A stretch of 8,634 nt of DNA from an uncultured Clostridia bacterium (GCA_947036475.1 CAMQRG010000076.1:1-8634); one strand, 5' to 3'; positions 1 to 7,451 are shown, counted from the first letter of the stretch. Numbers and translations: made by a program. Notes: a model not told the origin generated them from the sequence alone.

Positions 1-136
1 TGCGCAGTGCTATGGCTTTTGAAAAAGCCTTGAAACTCGCCCTTTTCCTCGAACGAACAAAGTCCGTCCTACGGATTCCAGTCGGGAAACGCTTCGTTTC
101 CCGAATCCTTCCGCAACTTGAATATAAGTTTGCGAA
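1..136. repeat. Hairpin-rich noncoding element at contig edge
   Basis: This stretch lies downstream of the last minus-strand gene and holds four successive inverted repeats. The first is GGCTTTT/AAAAGCC (14-20 and 23-29). The second is AGTCCGT/ACGGATT with one G-T pair (61-67 and 71-77, loop CCT). The third is a perfect 10-bp stem TCGGGAAACG/CGTTTCCCGA (82-91 and 95-104, loop CTT), with GGATT/AATCC outside it (73-77 and 104-108). The fourth is CGCAACTT/AAGTTTGCG with one bulged base (112-119 and 126-134). None is followed by a clean U-tract on either strand, so they do not look like ordinary intrinsic terminators. Dense hairpins at a contig end fit a dispersed palindromic repeat that broke the assembly. 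That is an inference, since no second copy is present in this window. Confidence 0.5.
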
Positions 137-178
137 GCATTTTACAGGAGGCAGCCCTTCCGCAGAATATAGCCGCAA

Positions 179-1351
179 TTATTCCATCGGCCCAAATTCC
201 CAGTCATGCACGCCGGGACCCGAAGGCGCACCGCCAGTGCCGCCCTGTCCAGTTATGTCCTGTCCTGCTGTGCCGCCCTGCCCAGCGGGCATCGTGCTGT
301 TCTGCTCAAACTGCGGATACGCACTGCTGACGCTCTGCAAATCAAAAATATCATTGTCCAGATATTCGTAAATTTTCTTATCTGCCAGAGAAAGATAGAA
401 TTTCTTCACAAAATTCCCGCCATTCTGCTGGTTGCCTTTGGTGTAGATATTGATGCCGTAGCAGTCCTTTCCGTCTATGTACGTTCTGCCCATATCCAGC
501 GTCATGTTATACTCGCTGAGTGGATAATCCAGCCCCAGCTTCGTATAATCCAGCCCTGCCATGTAGCGCAGCGCGTCATCTCTACTCATGGTCTGCACAT
601 TCTCAACAATAACCTCCGGCTTTTTCTCCATTCGCGCCTTTATTACATACTGGCCTGTTGCCGCATCGCCCGCAAGGGGGTATTCCATTTCAATCGAGAA
701 AATGTGGTCTTCCTCTGTTTCCGCTTCTTTCTGGTATATCCCCAGCGCAGAGGTTTCCTCGTCCGTCCCGCCGCCGCTTACCAGTTCGAAGCCTTCTTCA
801 TTCAGGAATTCCGTATAGGCGTTCAGGTCTGCCACAGTGGTCTCGCCGATTTTGTAGTAGTAATACGTCCAGCGGGAACCATCGCCGCCCTCGCCCTCGT
901 CAATATACTGCGCCTCGCCGCGGTTGGGTGCGTCTTTGTCTTTCTTTTCGTCGCCTTTTTCCTCGTCCTCGTCTTTTTCTTCTTCCTTTTCCTTCTTTTC
1001 TTCTTCCTCACCCTCGGCGCCTTCTTCGCCCTCCGCAGGCTCCGCGTCAGGAGGCGCAACGTTCGTTGTAATGGACATCAGCGTCTGCTCGCCGCATTCT
1101 TCCAGAGCCGCCGTAACAGATGCCACCATTTCATCTTCCACCGCGTAAACGTCTATGGGTTTATCCTTACCGCCGCCCAAAAAAGGCAGCCCGCCGCCGT
1201 TAAGCACAAAGAAATATACGCCTGCGCCAACGCCGGCCAGCACCGGAACAAGCAGAAGCAGCTTCTTTTTCCCGCCCTTCTTCTCGCCTTCGGCCTGCTC
1301 GTTCTTTTGCTTTTTCTTTTTTTCCTTTTTCGGTTTTTCCTTCTTAGCCAT
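179..1351 (-). CDS. Single-pass membrane protein, Lys-rich tail and acidic low-complexity stretch, unknown function
   Basis: This 390-residue protein matches no family I recognise. Residues 1-30 are extremely Lys/Glu-rich. One hydrophobic helix follows at about 31-50 (LLLLVPVLAGVGAGVYFFVL), preceded by KKK, predicting N-in/C-out topology without signal cleavage. Residues 102-140 are an almost uninterrupted Glu/Asp/Lys run. Residues 160-345 look like a folded extracellular domain, with a YYYY tract at 163-166 and cysteines at 86 and 297 that could pair. The tail (about 353-383) is Gly/Gln-rich with a doubled GQGGT unit. The start ATG (1349-1351) has AGGAGAAGG upstream (1363-1371); the AAGG part is 11 nt from the ATG. 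The gene follows the SLH gene by 100 nt on the same strand and has no clear promoter of its own, so co-transcription is plausible. A role in envelope or surface-layer assembly is a guess from position. The reading frame is confident; the function is not. Confidence 0.85.
   Translation of the reverse strand: MAKKEKPKKEKKKKQKNEQAEGEKKGGKKKLLLLVPVLAGVGAGVYFFVLNGGGLPFLGGGKDKPIDVYAVEDEMVASVTAALEECGEQTLMSITTNVAPPDAEPAEGEEGAEGEEEEKKEKEEEKDEDEEKGDEKKDKDAPNRGEAQYIDEGEGGDGSRWTYYYYKIGETTVADLNAYTEFLNEEGFELVSGGGTDEETSALGIYQKEAETEEDHIFSIEMEYPLAGDAATGQYVIKARMEKKPEVIVENVQTMSRDDALRYMAGLDYTKLGLDYPLSEYNMTLDMGRTYIDGKDCYGINIYTKGNQQNGGNFVKKFYLSLADKKIYEYLDNDIFDLQSVSSAYPQFEQNSTMPAGQGGTAGQDITGQGGTGGAPSGPGVHDWEFGPME
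237..285 (-). repeat. Imperfect 33-nt tandem duplication in the 3' end of the membrane-protein gene
   Basis: The 16-base block GTGCCGCCCTG(T/C)CCAG occurs at 237-252 and again at 270-285, a period of 33 nt. In the encoded protein this gives the doubled GQGGT unit of the Gly/Gln-rich C-terminal tail. The phase is a multiple of three, so copy-number change would keep the frame. This fits a low-complexity tail evolving by slippage. Confidence 0.55.
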
Positions 1352-1362
1352 TCTACTTACCG

Positions 1363-1371
1363 CCTTCTCCT
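1363..1371 (-). promoter_or_regulatory. Ribosome binding site of the membrane-protein gene
   Basis: AGGAGAAGG on the minus strand lies upstream of the ATG at 1351, with 11 nt between its AAGG part and the start. It sits in a 13-base string AAAGAATAGGAGA that also precedes the pilZ start (7343-7355). It supports 1351 as the start. Confidence 0.6.
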
Positions 1372-1394
1372 ATTCTTTGAAATTTGACTGCACA

Positions 1395-1427
1395 GAAACC
1401 CTGCGTCCGTTTCTGAAGCAGGGTTTC
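1395..1427 (-). terminator. 10-bp hairpin between SLH gene and membrane-protein gene
   Basis: GAAACCCTGC (1395-1404) and GCAGGGTTTC (1418-1427) form a perfect 10-bp stem with a 13-nt loop, starting 25 nt after the SLH stop codon. On the transcribed minus strand the stem is followed by TGTGCAGTCAAATTTC, which is not a U-tract. A strong intrinsic terminator is therefore unlikely. It could be a weak or partial terminator, or an RNA-processing or stability element that sets different expression for the two flanking genes. On the plus strand CATGTTTTTG follows, but there is no plus-strand gene for it to serve. Confidence 0.4.
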
Positions 1428-1451
1428 CATGTTTTTGTCAGCGTTTTGCTG

Positions 1452-4400
1452 TCATTTCTGCAGTTCCCAACGGGATTGCTGTCTGGCCTGAGAAAATCCT
1501 GTGTTTGCGCCCGCGCGGTTTTCCATATCAACGAAATCCAGCGTGAAGCCGTTCAGGACCTTTCCGTCCATATCATAAAGCGTCATTGTGCAGACAAGCC
1601 TGTCGCCCTCCTGCACATTGCCAAACCTCAGTTTCGCTGTGCTGAGTGTTTTTCCGCTGGCCGGCGTGCCATCGGGCAAATTGCCGTAAGCGGTGAATGA
1701 AGATTCCGTCGCGCCTGTAATTACGCCGCTGCCATACATTTCCAATCCGTCCATCAGCGTTTTCACATCGGAAATCGGCTGGAATGAACCGTCAGTATCT
1801 TTGTAAAATACATTTCCGCTGAACGAAACCGTCACAACGCCGGAATAGTCGCCGCCGCGCTCAATTGCGCTGACCGCACTGATACCCGTCACAACTCTCG
1901 GCGGGTTCATTGCCGTACCGCGCAGGCTGTACAGCGTCCGGGTCGTCGGAGGCGTATCGGGGCCGGGGTCAGGTGTTTCCGGTTCCGGTGCCTTATAATC
2001 CTGCGGGTTCAATACATAGCCGGTAAACGCATTTCCGTCAGGCCCAATCCACCCGTCCACAAATGTCAGCGTTATGTTTTTCAGCATTGCATTGTTGTTC
2101 GCATTGGCAAGCCTTCGGATTGCCATGATTGTAAGCGTTTCCCCATGTTTTGGCGCGCCAGGCAGCTGAATACTGAGCGTATCTACTACATTGTTCGCAT
2201 CTATCAGACCCTTGATGACTGCTGCTCCAGCAGGCTCCAGAATATCTATGGTCTTTGCAGATTCCGCTGTAACCGCTTCTGCCTTGCCATTATCGCCGCC
2301 CCAATGGTACAGGGCTTTGTCAAATGTAACATTCACAATATTGTCTTTTACCGTAAAGCGGTCCATCAGCAGGTCGGGCGGAATGATATCCAGCCTTGAG
2401 AATTTGTTTGACACCAAAATCTCAGAAAGATCGCCCACTTCCAGAGGAGGATTGCCCGTAATCAAAGACTGCGCGATTGCAAGCACGCGGTAGTTACCGG
2501 TTCCATTCTTTGTCTGGAATGTTTTTGTTACATACGTCGTGCCGCTTTCGTTTGCAATCTCCTCGCCATGGTCCAGCGCGCCCATCTGGCTGGCTTCACC
2601 GAAGCTGTCGCGAATCATGCTTGTCACTGTCTGCACATGTTCCGGTTTGATAGATGTCCCGTCATCATTCAGATAATCCCTTACTGCATCTTCCGGATAG
2701 ATTGCCCACCAGATATTGGAATATTTATCCGACCAGATTGTCACCTGTGCAGCGTCCTCTCCTGTTCCCTGTACAACAATCGGGTTTACCTGAATCCTCT
2801 GCAATACAGGCGGTTTGATTTTTGTCGTCTGGAACCTTCTGTGCCATACATGGGAAGGCTCCGCGGGCGTGCCCTTCAATACCAGGAATATGTCGTATAC
2901 CTTTTCAGGCTCAAGCCCTTCAAGGGTCGGCTGGTGCATCGTAGTATTTACAATGTCTATCGTGCCATAAATGCCGCCAGTCGGTACCTTGTCGCCGCTC
3001 AGCATCGCAAATCCAAGGCAGTCGTCCAAGTTATCCTGCTCGAACGTCCAAACCCTTTCCTCGCCTGCATCTGGTTTGATTTGTACGTCTTTTTGCACTT
3101 CTTTCAGTGCCGGGTCAACGGTATTCTGGCCGTCCATCTTATTCCCGTTGACAGGTGCAATCAGGTAATACATGGTTGCGGGTCTGTCTACTGCAACCTG
3201 TGGACGAATCAGCGTATCCGCAATCAACGCTTCATCTGTCGTCTCATCATCTGCAGGGGGATACAGCAGCGGATACGGCGGTACGAATTTCGGCACGATG
3301 GTATCCGTAAACGGAAGCATCAGGTTGAATGTCAGCGGGTAGTTCACAAGCGAAATATTGCCTGCTTCTACCGCCGGGTCAACCACATCGGGAATCGGGT
3401 TCGGGGCGATTGCGTTCAGGTTCGTTCTGGAGCCTACTACGCAGCGGATTGCCATATTGACCGTCTTATTCCAGCCGCCGCGGCCGGAATCACTGCCGAT
3501 AGATGTAACGCGGATACCATATTCGCCGGGTTTCAGCGTGCTGAATTTCTCGTAGTGGTAATTTTCATTGCCTTCGATGTATCTGTCAATGATGGAGTGC
3601 AGGGAAATTGCACCCTTTTTCTGGTTCTGGGATACTACAATCCTCGGCACATATGCCGTATTTATGTTGCTGCCGTTCAAATTGCAGAGGCCGGAAATCG
3701 CTAACGGCTGGAAATTCGCCGTAGAGCCATATTCTCTGTAATACAATTCAAAACCAATCGTCGTATCAGATTCCAGAATCATATCGTACAATACGCTGTC
3801 AGCCGTTTTGTTGGACTGTGGTTCAATCGTAAATGTCGCGTCCAGATAATCAATCTTGGTCTTATCTACGCTTTCCTCGTTTTCCGTTCTCGTCAGCAGC
3901 ACCAGCGGCGGCGTTGTCTGGAATTCTTCCAGCAGCGTTTTCTGCTTCATGGCGTTGCCCGATGTATCCACAATATTGCTCAGCTCGAACTGATAGCGGC
4001 TGCCGCTCGTCAGTCCGCGTCCGCCGTCCTCGTTGATAAACGCCTCGGGCGGGAATACTACGATAGTAGCGGCTTTTTCGCCTTCTTCAATCCGCACCTT
4101 CGTGAAGTCAATGCGTACCGTTTCGTCGTTCTTGTTGTTCGTCCTGTCGTAAAGCACAAACAGGTTTTTCAGGCTGACGTTTTCCTCTGTATCCTCCGTA
4201 TCCGGTACCATCGGCGCGTTTGTCAGCCGGTTCCAGACCTCCTCGCTGAAAACGATATGAATTTCGTTTTCCACCTGAGGCCGTCCTTCTACGTTATCCG
4301 GGAAGTACATTTCCGCTGTCGGCGGAATAACGTCCCTTGTCTTGATTACGATTTTCTTGATGGTAGAAACATTTCCTGCCGCATCTGCCAGAGCCATGTA

Positions 4401-6722
4401 ACAGTCGTAGGAAGTTTCCGGCTGTAATCCGCGGATCTGCACCGTTGCCTCCTGCCCTACCTGCACATTCACCCTGCCGCTTATCATAGCGTTGTTGGCG
4501 GTCAGTATTGCTTCTTTCGCCTCATCGGAATCCAAATCTGGCGGCTCTACTGCCGGCGGAATCGGCACAGGCCATGCCGTACCCCTTTCACAGACCACAT
4601 AGTAAAGTGTTGCGTTTTCGGTTGTACCGACTTTTACGTCTACCGTCGTATCCTGCACCTTATCCTGTCTGGGCGTTGTCGCCGTAAATTCAGGAGGGGT
4701 GGTGTCCTTCGTTGTACCTGTCAGCTTTACAACGGCAGAATCGTTGATTCCGTCTGTCACCATAACATAAATGTCATAAACGACAAGTTCCTCCAAATCG
4801 TCTACCGTAAAGCTGTATTCCGCATTCTTCTTGCAGTTGTTTCTGTGCCCGTGTGCAATATCGCCTTCGTATTCCTCATTGCGCATCTGGCGCACTGTCG
4901 GCGCAACTGCACCCTGCGGCATTACAACCCAGTAAACCGCCGCATCTTTTGTTGTCATAGCCAGAATATCAAGGCTTTCACTCGTCCGTCCTTCTGCTTT
5001 CGGGTAACCTGCCGCGAAGCCGGGAACTGTATTGTTCGGTGTACGGAATGTAACCTTGCTGATACTGCTGACATTCTCATGGTCGTCCTTCAGAATGGCG
5101 TATAGCGTATACTGTACATCTGTTTCCAGACCGCCGATACTGATAATATCCTCTTTTCTGGACTCCGCCACAGAAATTGAGCCTTTCTGCTTGAATTGCG
5201 CAACCGTAGCCGGTTTCAGAAGCTGCTCCTCTGTCGGCGCATCAATTTCCTTATAGCTGAGCCCCCAGTAAATCGTACCGGGCTTATTTGTCGAAAACAT
5301 CATTTTCGTTGTATTCTGCGCAAGTTCGTCCGTTTTGGGATAACCGGAAAGAATCTGCGGTTCATCTGAGGATTCTTCGCCGTCCAGACTGCCCATTTCC
5401 TTGCCGTTGATATTTGTCACCACACCGGGACGAATCTCAATCTGGTTCGGGAGCATTTCAATCGTTACGCCGGTCGTTGTCACATAAGCCTTTTCCACTT
5501 CCCCGCGTCCATTTATCGTACTCGCGCTGTCTACGCGCATGTTGTCTACGTTTGTATCCCTGTCCAGAACGACAATGCTGTCTACAGCATCCTCATCCAC
5601 AACAAGATTGCCAATACGCCCTTTGCCGAGCGTCAGGCCGTTCTGCGGTCCTTTCACTTCAACTACATTGAAGTAGCCGGAAAGGTGCAGTTCTTCATCC
5701 GGTTCGGCATTCATCACAACATTCGAGAAGCCGATTTCGGTATCAGGGCTGTTTTCCAGATACGCATTGGATTTTACATTCGTGCTGTTGACTGCCGTTG
5801 TGCCGATTGCGTTCAGCGCAAGCGGTCTGTCCGCAGGGCCGTCAGCCGTCAGTTTGTTGATTGTACAGTTTTCAAATGTAACGCTGTTGCCGCCCCAGTT
5901 GCCCTCGCCGCCGCCGCAGACGATAACCTCGCCCAGTACGGTTACGTTCGAGAAGCCCGCAAAGCCGGTGCCAACGCCTTCCGTAATGTATAAATCGCCG
6001 GCGATGACTGTGTCATACAACACAACATCAGAGCTGGAAATCGTTACGTTTCCGCTCAGCGTGCCAAAGGTATAGTCCCCCGGCGCAGTCAGCATTGTAC
6101 CGAGCGAATTGGAAAGCACAACCGCCGCTTCTGCGCGGGAAATATTGCGCTGCGGGCGGAAAGAACCATCACTGTATCCGCTCATGTATCCCTTGTCGAC
6201 CGCCGCCCCGACCGTCGGCCTTGCCCAGCGGCTGATGTTTCTGCCGTCTGTAAACTGGTCGAGCAGAAGCTCTTTTGTGTCTATTTTCAGGTTACGGCAA
6301 AGCAGGGAAGTTGCTTCCTCCCGGTTGATTGCCTTTGTTGCGCCCGCCGTTGTTTCGGATGTGCCCGAAAAATATCCCTGTTCATATGCCACACGGATAT
6401 TATCCGCATACCATTCTTCCCCCGTCATATCCTCAAAGGGAAGGTCCCCGCCGGAATGGTTGGTATAATTAAACGCCCTGTTCAGCATAGAGATAAACTC
6501 GGCGCGGGTCACAGCGCGGTTTGCATGCATCTGCCCGTCCACGTCGCCCTTGATTACGCCAAGATCCGACATCTTATTCATGGCGTCGCTGGCCCATGCG
6601 GGCGCATCGCTCGCCGCCAGCGCAGTGGTCCGCCCCATGCCCATGCCGAGCGAACCAAGCCCGACAGCAAGGGCAAGGCCCATCGCTGCCAGCCGTTTCC
6701 CCAGTGAATGCTTTTCTTTCAT
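1452..6722 (-). CDS. Giant SLH-domain surface protein with beta-helix and Ig/Fn3-like repeats
   Basis: This 1756-residue protein is exported and probably bound to the cell wall. It has a signal peptide (residues 1-37, positive n-region, hydrophobic core, cleavage near ALA-A). Three S-layer homology domains follow (about 41-86, 95-147, 156-208), with the wall-polymer motif as TRAE (72-75), degenerate NREE (133-136) and SRAE (195-198). SLH triads bind pyruvylated secondary cell-wall polymers. Residues about 209-443 repeat short strands of the parallel beta-helix type often found behind SLH triads. From about 450 come Fn3/Ig-like modules ending near TPNNTVP, TTKDTTPP and TRDVIPP, then an SbsA/Big_5-like module (about 800-935, IHIVFSEEVW), longer divergent modules, and another Ig-like module near 1447 (VNVTFDKAL). 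A Pro-rich linker (about 1579-1595) leads to an unassigned 161-residue C-terminal domain. There is no LPxTG signal or C-terminal membrane helix. The ATG overlaps the pilZ stop (ATGA), with AGG 8 nt upstream. Function could be S-layer component, adhesin or scaffold. Confidence 0.93.
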   Translation of the reverse strand: MKEKHSLGKRLAAMGLALAVGLGSLGMGMGRTTALAASDAPAWASDAMNKMSDLGVIKGDVDGQMHANRAVTRAEFISMLNRAFNYTNHSGGDLPFEDMTGEEWYADNIRVAYEQGYFSGTSETTAGATKAINREEATSLLCRNLKIDTKELLLDQFTDGRNISRWARPTVGAAVDKGYMSGYSDGSFRPQRNISRAEAAVVLSNSLGTMLTAPGDYTFGTLSGNVTISSSDVVLYDTVIAGDLYITEGVGTGFAGFSNVTVLGEVIVCGGGEGNWGGNSVTFENCTINKLTADGPADRPLALNAIGTTAVNSTNVKSNAYLENSPDTEIGFSNVVMNAEPDEELHLSGYFNVVEVKGPQNGLTLGKGRIGNLVVDEDAVDSIVVLDRDTNVDNMRVDSASTINGRGEVEKAYVTTTGVTIEMLPNQIEIRPGVVTNINGKEMGSLDGEESSDEPQILSGYPKTDELAQNTTKMMFSTNKPGTIYWGLSYKEIDAPTEEQLLKPATVAQFKQKGSISVAESRKEDIISIGGLETDVQYTLYAILKDDHENVSSISKVTFRTPNNTVPGFAAGYPKAEGRTSESLDILAMTTKDAAVYWVVMPQGAVAPTVRQMRNEEYEGDIAHGHRNNCKKNAEYSFTVDDLEELVVYDIYVMVTDGINDSAVVKLTGTTKDTTPPEFTATTPRQDKVQDTTVDVKVGTTENATLYYVVCERGTAWPVPIPPAVEPPDLDSDEAKEAILTANNAMISGRVNVQVGQEATVQIRGLQPETSYDCYMALADAAGNVSTIKKIVIKTRDVIPPTAEMYFPDNVEGRPQVENEIHIVFSEEVWNRLTNAPMVPDTEDTEENVSLKNLFVLYDRTNNKNDETVRIDFTKVRIEEGEKAATIVVFPPEAFINEDGGRGLTSGSRYQFELSNIVDTSGNAMKQKTLLEEFQTTPPLVLLTRTENEESVDKTKIDYLDATFTIEPQSNKTADSVLYDMILESDTTIGFELYYREYGSTANFQPLAISGLCNLNGSNINTAYVPRIVVSQNQKKGAISLHSIIDRYIEGNENYHYEKFSTLKPGEYGIRVTSIGSDSGRGGWNKTVNMAIRCVVGSRTNLNAIAPNPIPDVVDPAVEAGNISLVNYPLTFNLMLPFTDTIVPKFVPPYPLLYPPADDETTDEALIADTLIRPQVAVDRPATMYYLIAPVNGNKMDGQNTVDPALKEVQKDVQIKPDAGEERVWTFEQDNLDDCLGFAMLSGDKVPTGGIYGTIDIVNTTMHQPTLEGLEPEKVYDIFLVLKGTPAEPSHVWHRRFQTTKIKPPVLQRIQVNPIVVQGTGEDAAQVTIWSDKYSNIWWAIYPEDAVRDYLNDDGTSIKPEHVQTVTSMIRDSFGEASQMGALDHGEEIANESGTTYVTKTFQTKNGTGNYRVLAIAQSLITGNPPLEVGDLSEILVSNKFSRLDIIPPDLLMDRFTVKDNIVNVTFDKALYHWGGDNGKAEAVTAESAKTIDILEPAGAAVIKGLIDANNVVDTLSIQLPGAPKHGETLTIMAIRRLANANNNAMLKNITLTFVDGWIGPDGNAFTGYVLNPQDYKAPEPETPDPGPDTPPTTRTLYSLRGTAMNPPRVVTGISAVSAIERGGDYSGVVTVSFSGNVFYKDTDGSFQPISDVKTLMDGLEMYGSGVITGATESSFTAYGNLPDGTPASGKTLSTAKLRFGNVQEGDRLVCTMTLYDMDGKVLNGFTLDFVDMENRAGANTGFSQARQQSRWELQK

Positions 6723-7336
6723 TTTTTAATCCTGCCTCCCATCTTTCCCGCTTTTCTGGCGGCTGTCTGGAATACCATACTTCTGATGAGGTTTTCCTCT
6801 GTATTGACCAGATTATGGAATTTGCCGCCATAGGAATAATGCCGCTCTGTTTCGGAACGGTTCATAATTTCTCTGATAAAAATTACTTCAACTACAATAT
6901 ACCATGAATAGCAGGGAATGGCAACTTCCATCACTTCGTTCAGGGGGAGCTTGGCCTCGGAAAGAACCTTCACACCGCCCGCGCTGACGTCCGCCACAAT
7001 GGCGTTCCATGCGTAAATCTGCCCATCTTCGGCCTTCTGGTACAGCTTTGTCTGGAAATCTGTGTTAATTCTGACGTCTTCCTTGACAATATTTGCCAGA
7101 CTGTGTATATCCTCGATAATCAGCTCCGTACCGTTTACCGTTGCAAGCACGCCCTCAAAAACGCCTTTGCGCCCGGAAAGGAACGTAAAGCGCATCCATT
7201 GGCCTTTCTCCATATCGCGCAGAGCGTCCAGACCGTTTTCGACCTTGAACACAGCTTCCCCGCGGTAAAACTCCTTTACCTGACCTTCGCAGATAATTTT
7301 ATTGGATGCATCAATCAGCATAAATCTGTCGTCCAT
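6719..7336 (-). CDS. PilZ-domain protein, candidate c-di-GMP effector (YcgR/MotI-like)
   Basis: This is a cytoplasmic protein of 205 residues. Residues 1-80 form a beta-rich N-terminal region like the one before PilZ in YcgR/MotI proteins. The PilZ domain spans about 85-195 and shows the DxSxxG motif as DVSAGG (116-121) and the usual late YGGKF strand before a C-terminal helix. The N-terminal RxxxR motif appears as K85-E-D-V-R89, so the first arginine is lysine. Binding of c-di-GMP may be weakened or altered. The reading frame stays open to 7465, but the true start is the ATG at 7334-7336: it has AGGAGAG (7342-7348) 5 nt upstream, and the extra 43 residues would be translated from a GC-rich palindromic leader. 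The stop overlaps the SLH start as ATGA, suggesting translational coupling. PilZ assignment is confident; nucleotide binding and the output partner are not. Confidence 0.85.
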   Translation of the reverse strand: MDDRFMLIDASNKIICEGQVKEFYRGEAVFKVENGLDALRDMEKGQWMRFTFLSGRKGVFEGVLATVNGTELIIEDIHSLANIVKEDVRINTDFQTKLYQKAEDGQIYAWNAIVADVSAGGVKVLSEAKLPLNEVMEVAIPCYSWYIVVEVIFIREIMNRSETERHYSYGGKFHNLVNTEENLIRSMVFQTAARKAGKMGGRIKK

Positions 7337-7341
7337 AAGCT

Positions 7342-7348
7342 CTCTCCT
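7342..7348 (-). promoter_or_regulatory. Ribosome binding site that fixes the pilZ start
   Basis: AGGAGAG on the minus strand lies 5 nt before the ATG at 7336. It decides the start in favour of 7336 over the longer reading frame from 7465, which has no such site. Confidence 0.7.
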
Positions 7349-7367
7349 ATTCTTTTCAAAATCAAAA

Positions 7368-7428
7368 CCCAAGACCTCAGAACCTTGGGGACGCCGCCCC
7401 AAACCCCCGCGAGGGGGTTCCCCCCTCG
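7368..7428 (-). promoter_or_regulatory. Overlapping palindromes in the pilZ leader, possible attenuator or inserted palindromic repeat
   Basis: Four inverted repeats overlap in this 61-nt GC-rich block. A is CGAGGGGG/CCCCCTCG (7410-7417 and 7421-7428). B is AACCCCC/GGGGGTT (7402-7408 and 7413-7419). C is TTGGGG/CCCCAA (7385-7390 and 7397-7402). D is CCCAAG/CTTGGG (7368-7373 and 7384-7389). A excludes B, and C excludes D. On the transcribed minus strand D is followed at once by TTTTGATTTTG, so it resembles a weak intrinsic terminator just ahead of pilZ, and C would act as its antiterminator. It may instead be a dispersed GC-rich palindromic repeat that has landed in the leader. No known riboswitch consensus, including c-di-GMP types, was recognised. 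Confidence 0.45.
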
Positions 7429-7451
7429 ACCCTTCTGCTGCAAAACTGCGT

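Noticed and set aside
82..104. Hairpin TCGGGAAACG/CGTTTCCCGA as terminator of the minus-strand operon
   Set aside because: No U-tract follows on the minus strand (CTGGAATCC follows), and adjacent hairpins suggest a repeat element instead.
74..145. Short minus-strand frame of 23 codons beginning MLRKLIFK
   Set aside because: It has no Shine-Dalgarno sequence (the upstream bases are CCTCC, the wrong orientation), lies inside the hairpin element and is too short to support.
12..371. Plus-strand 119-residue reading frame at the left edge
   Set aside because: It runs through the hairpin element and then antisense into the 3' end of the membrane-protein gene. There is no ribosome binding site and its composition is not protein-like past the repeat.
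206..1387. Plus-strand 393-residue reading frame
   Set aside because: It is an antisense shadow of the 179-1351 gene. Its Phe/Leu runs come from the complement of the Lys/Glu tracts and could be mistaken for membrane helices.
2568..3704. Plus-strand 378-residue reading frame inside the SLH gene
   Set aside because: It is a shadow frame opposite a well-supported gene with clear domain content. It has no ribosome binding site or recognisable domain.
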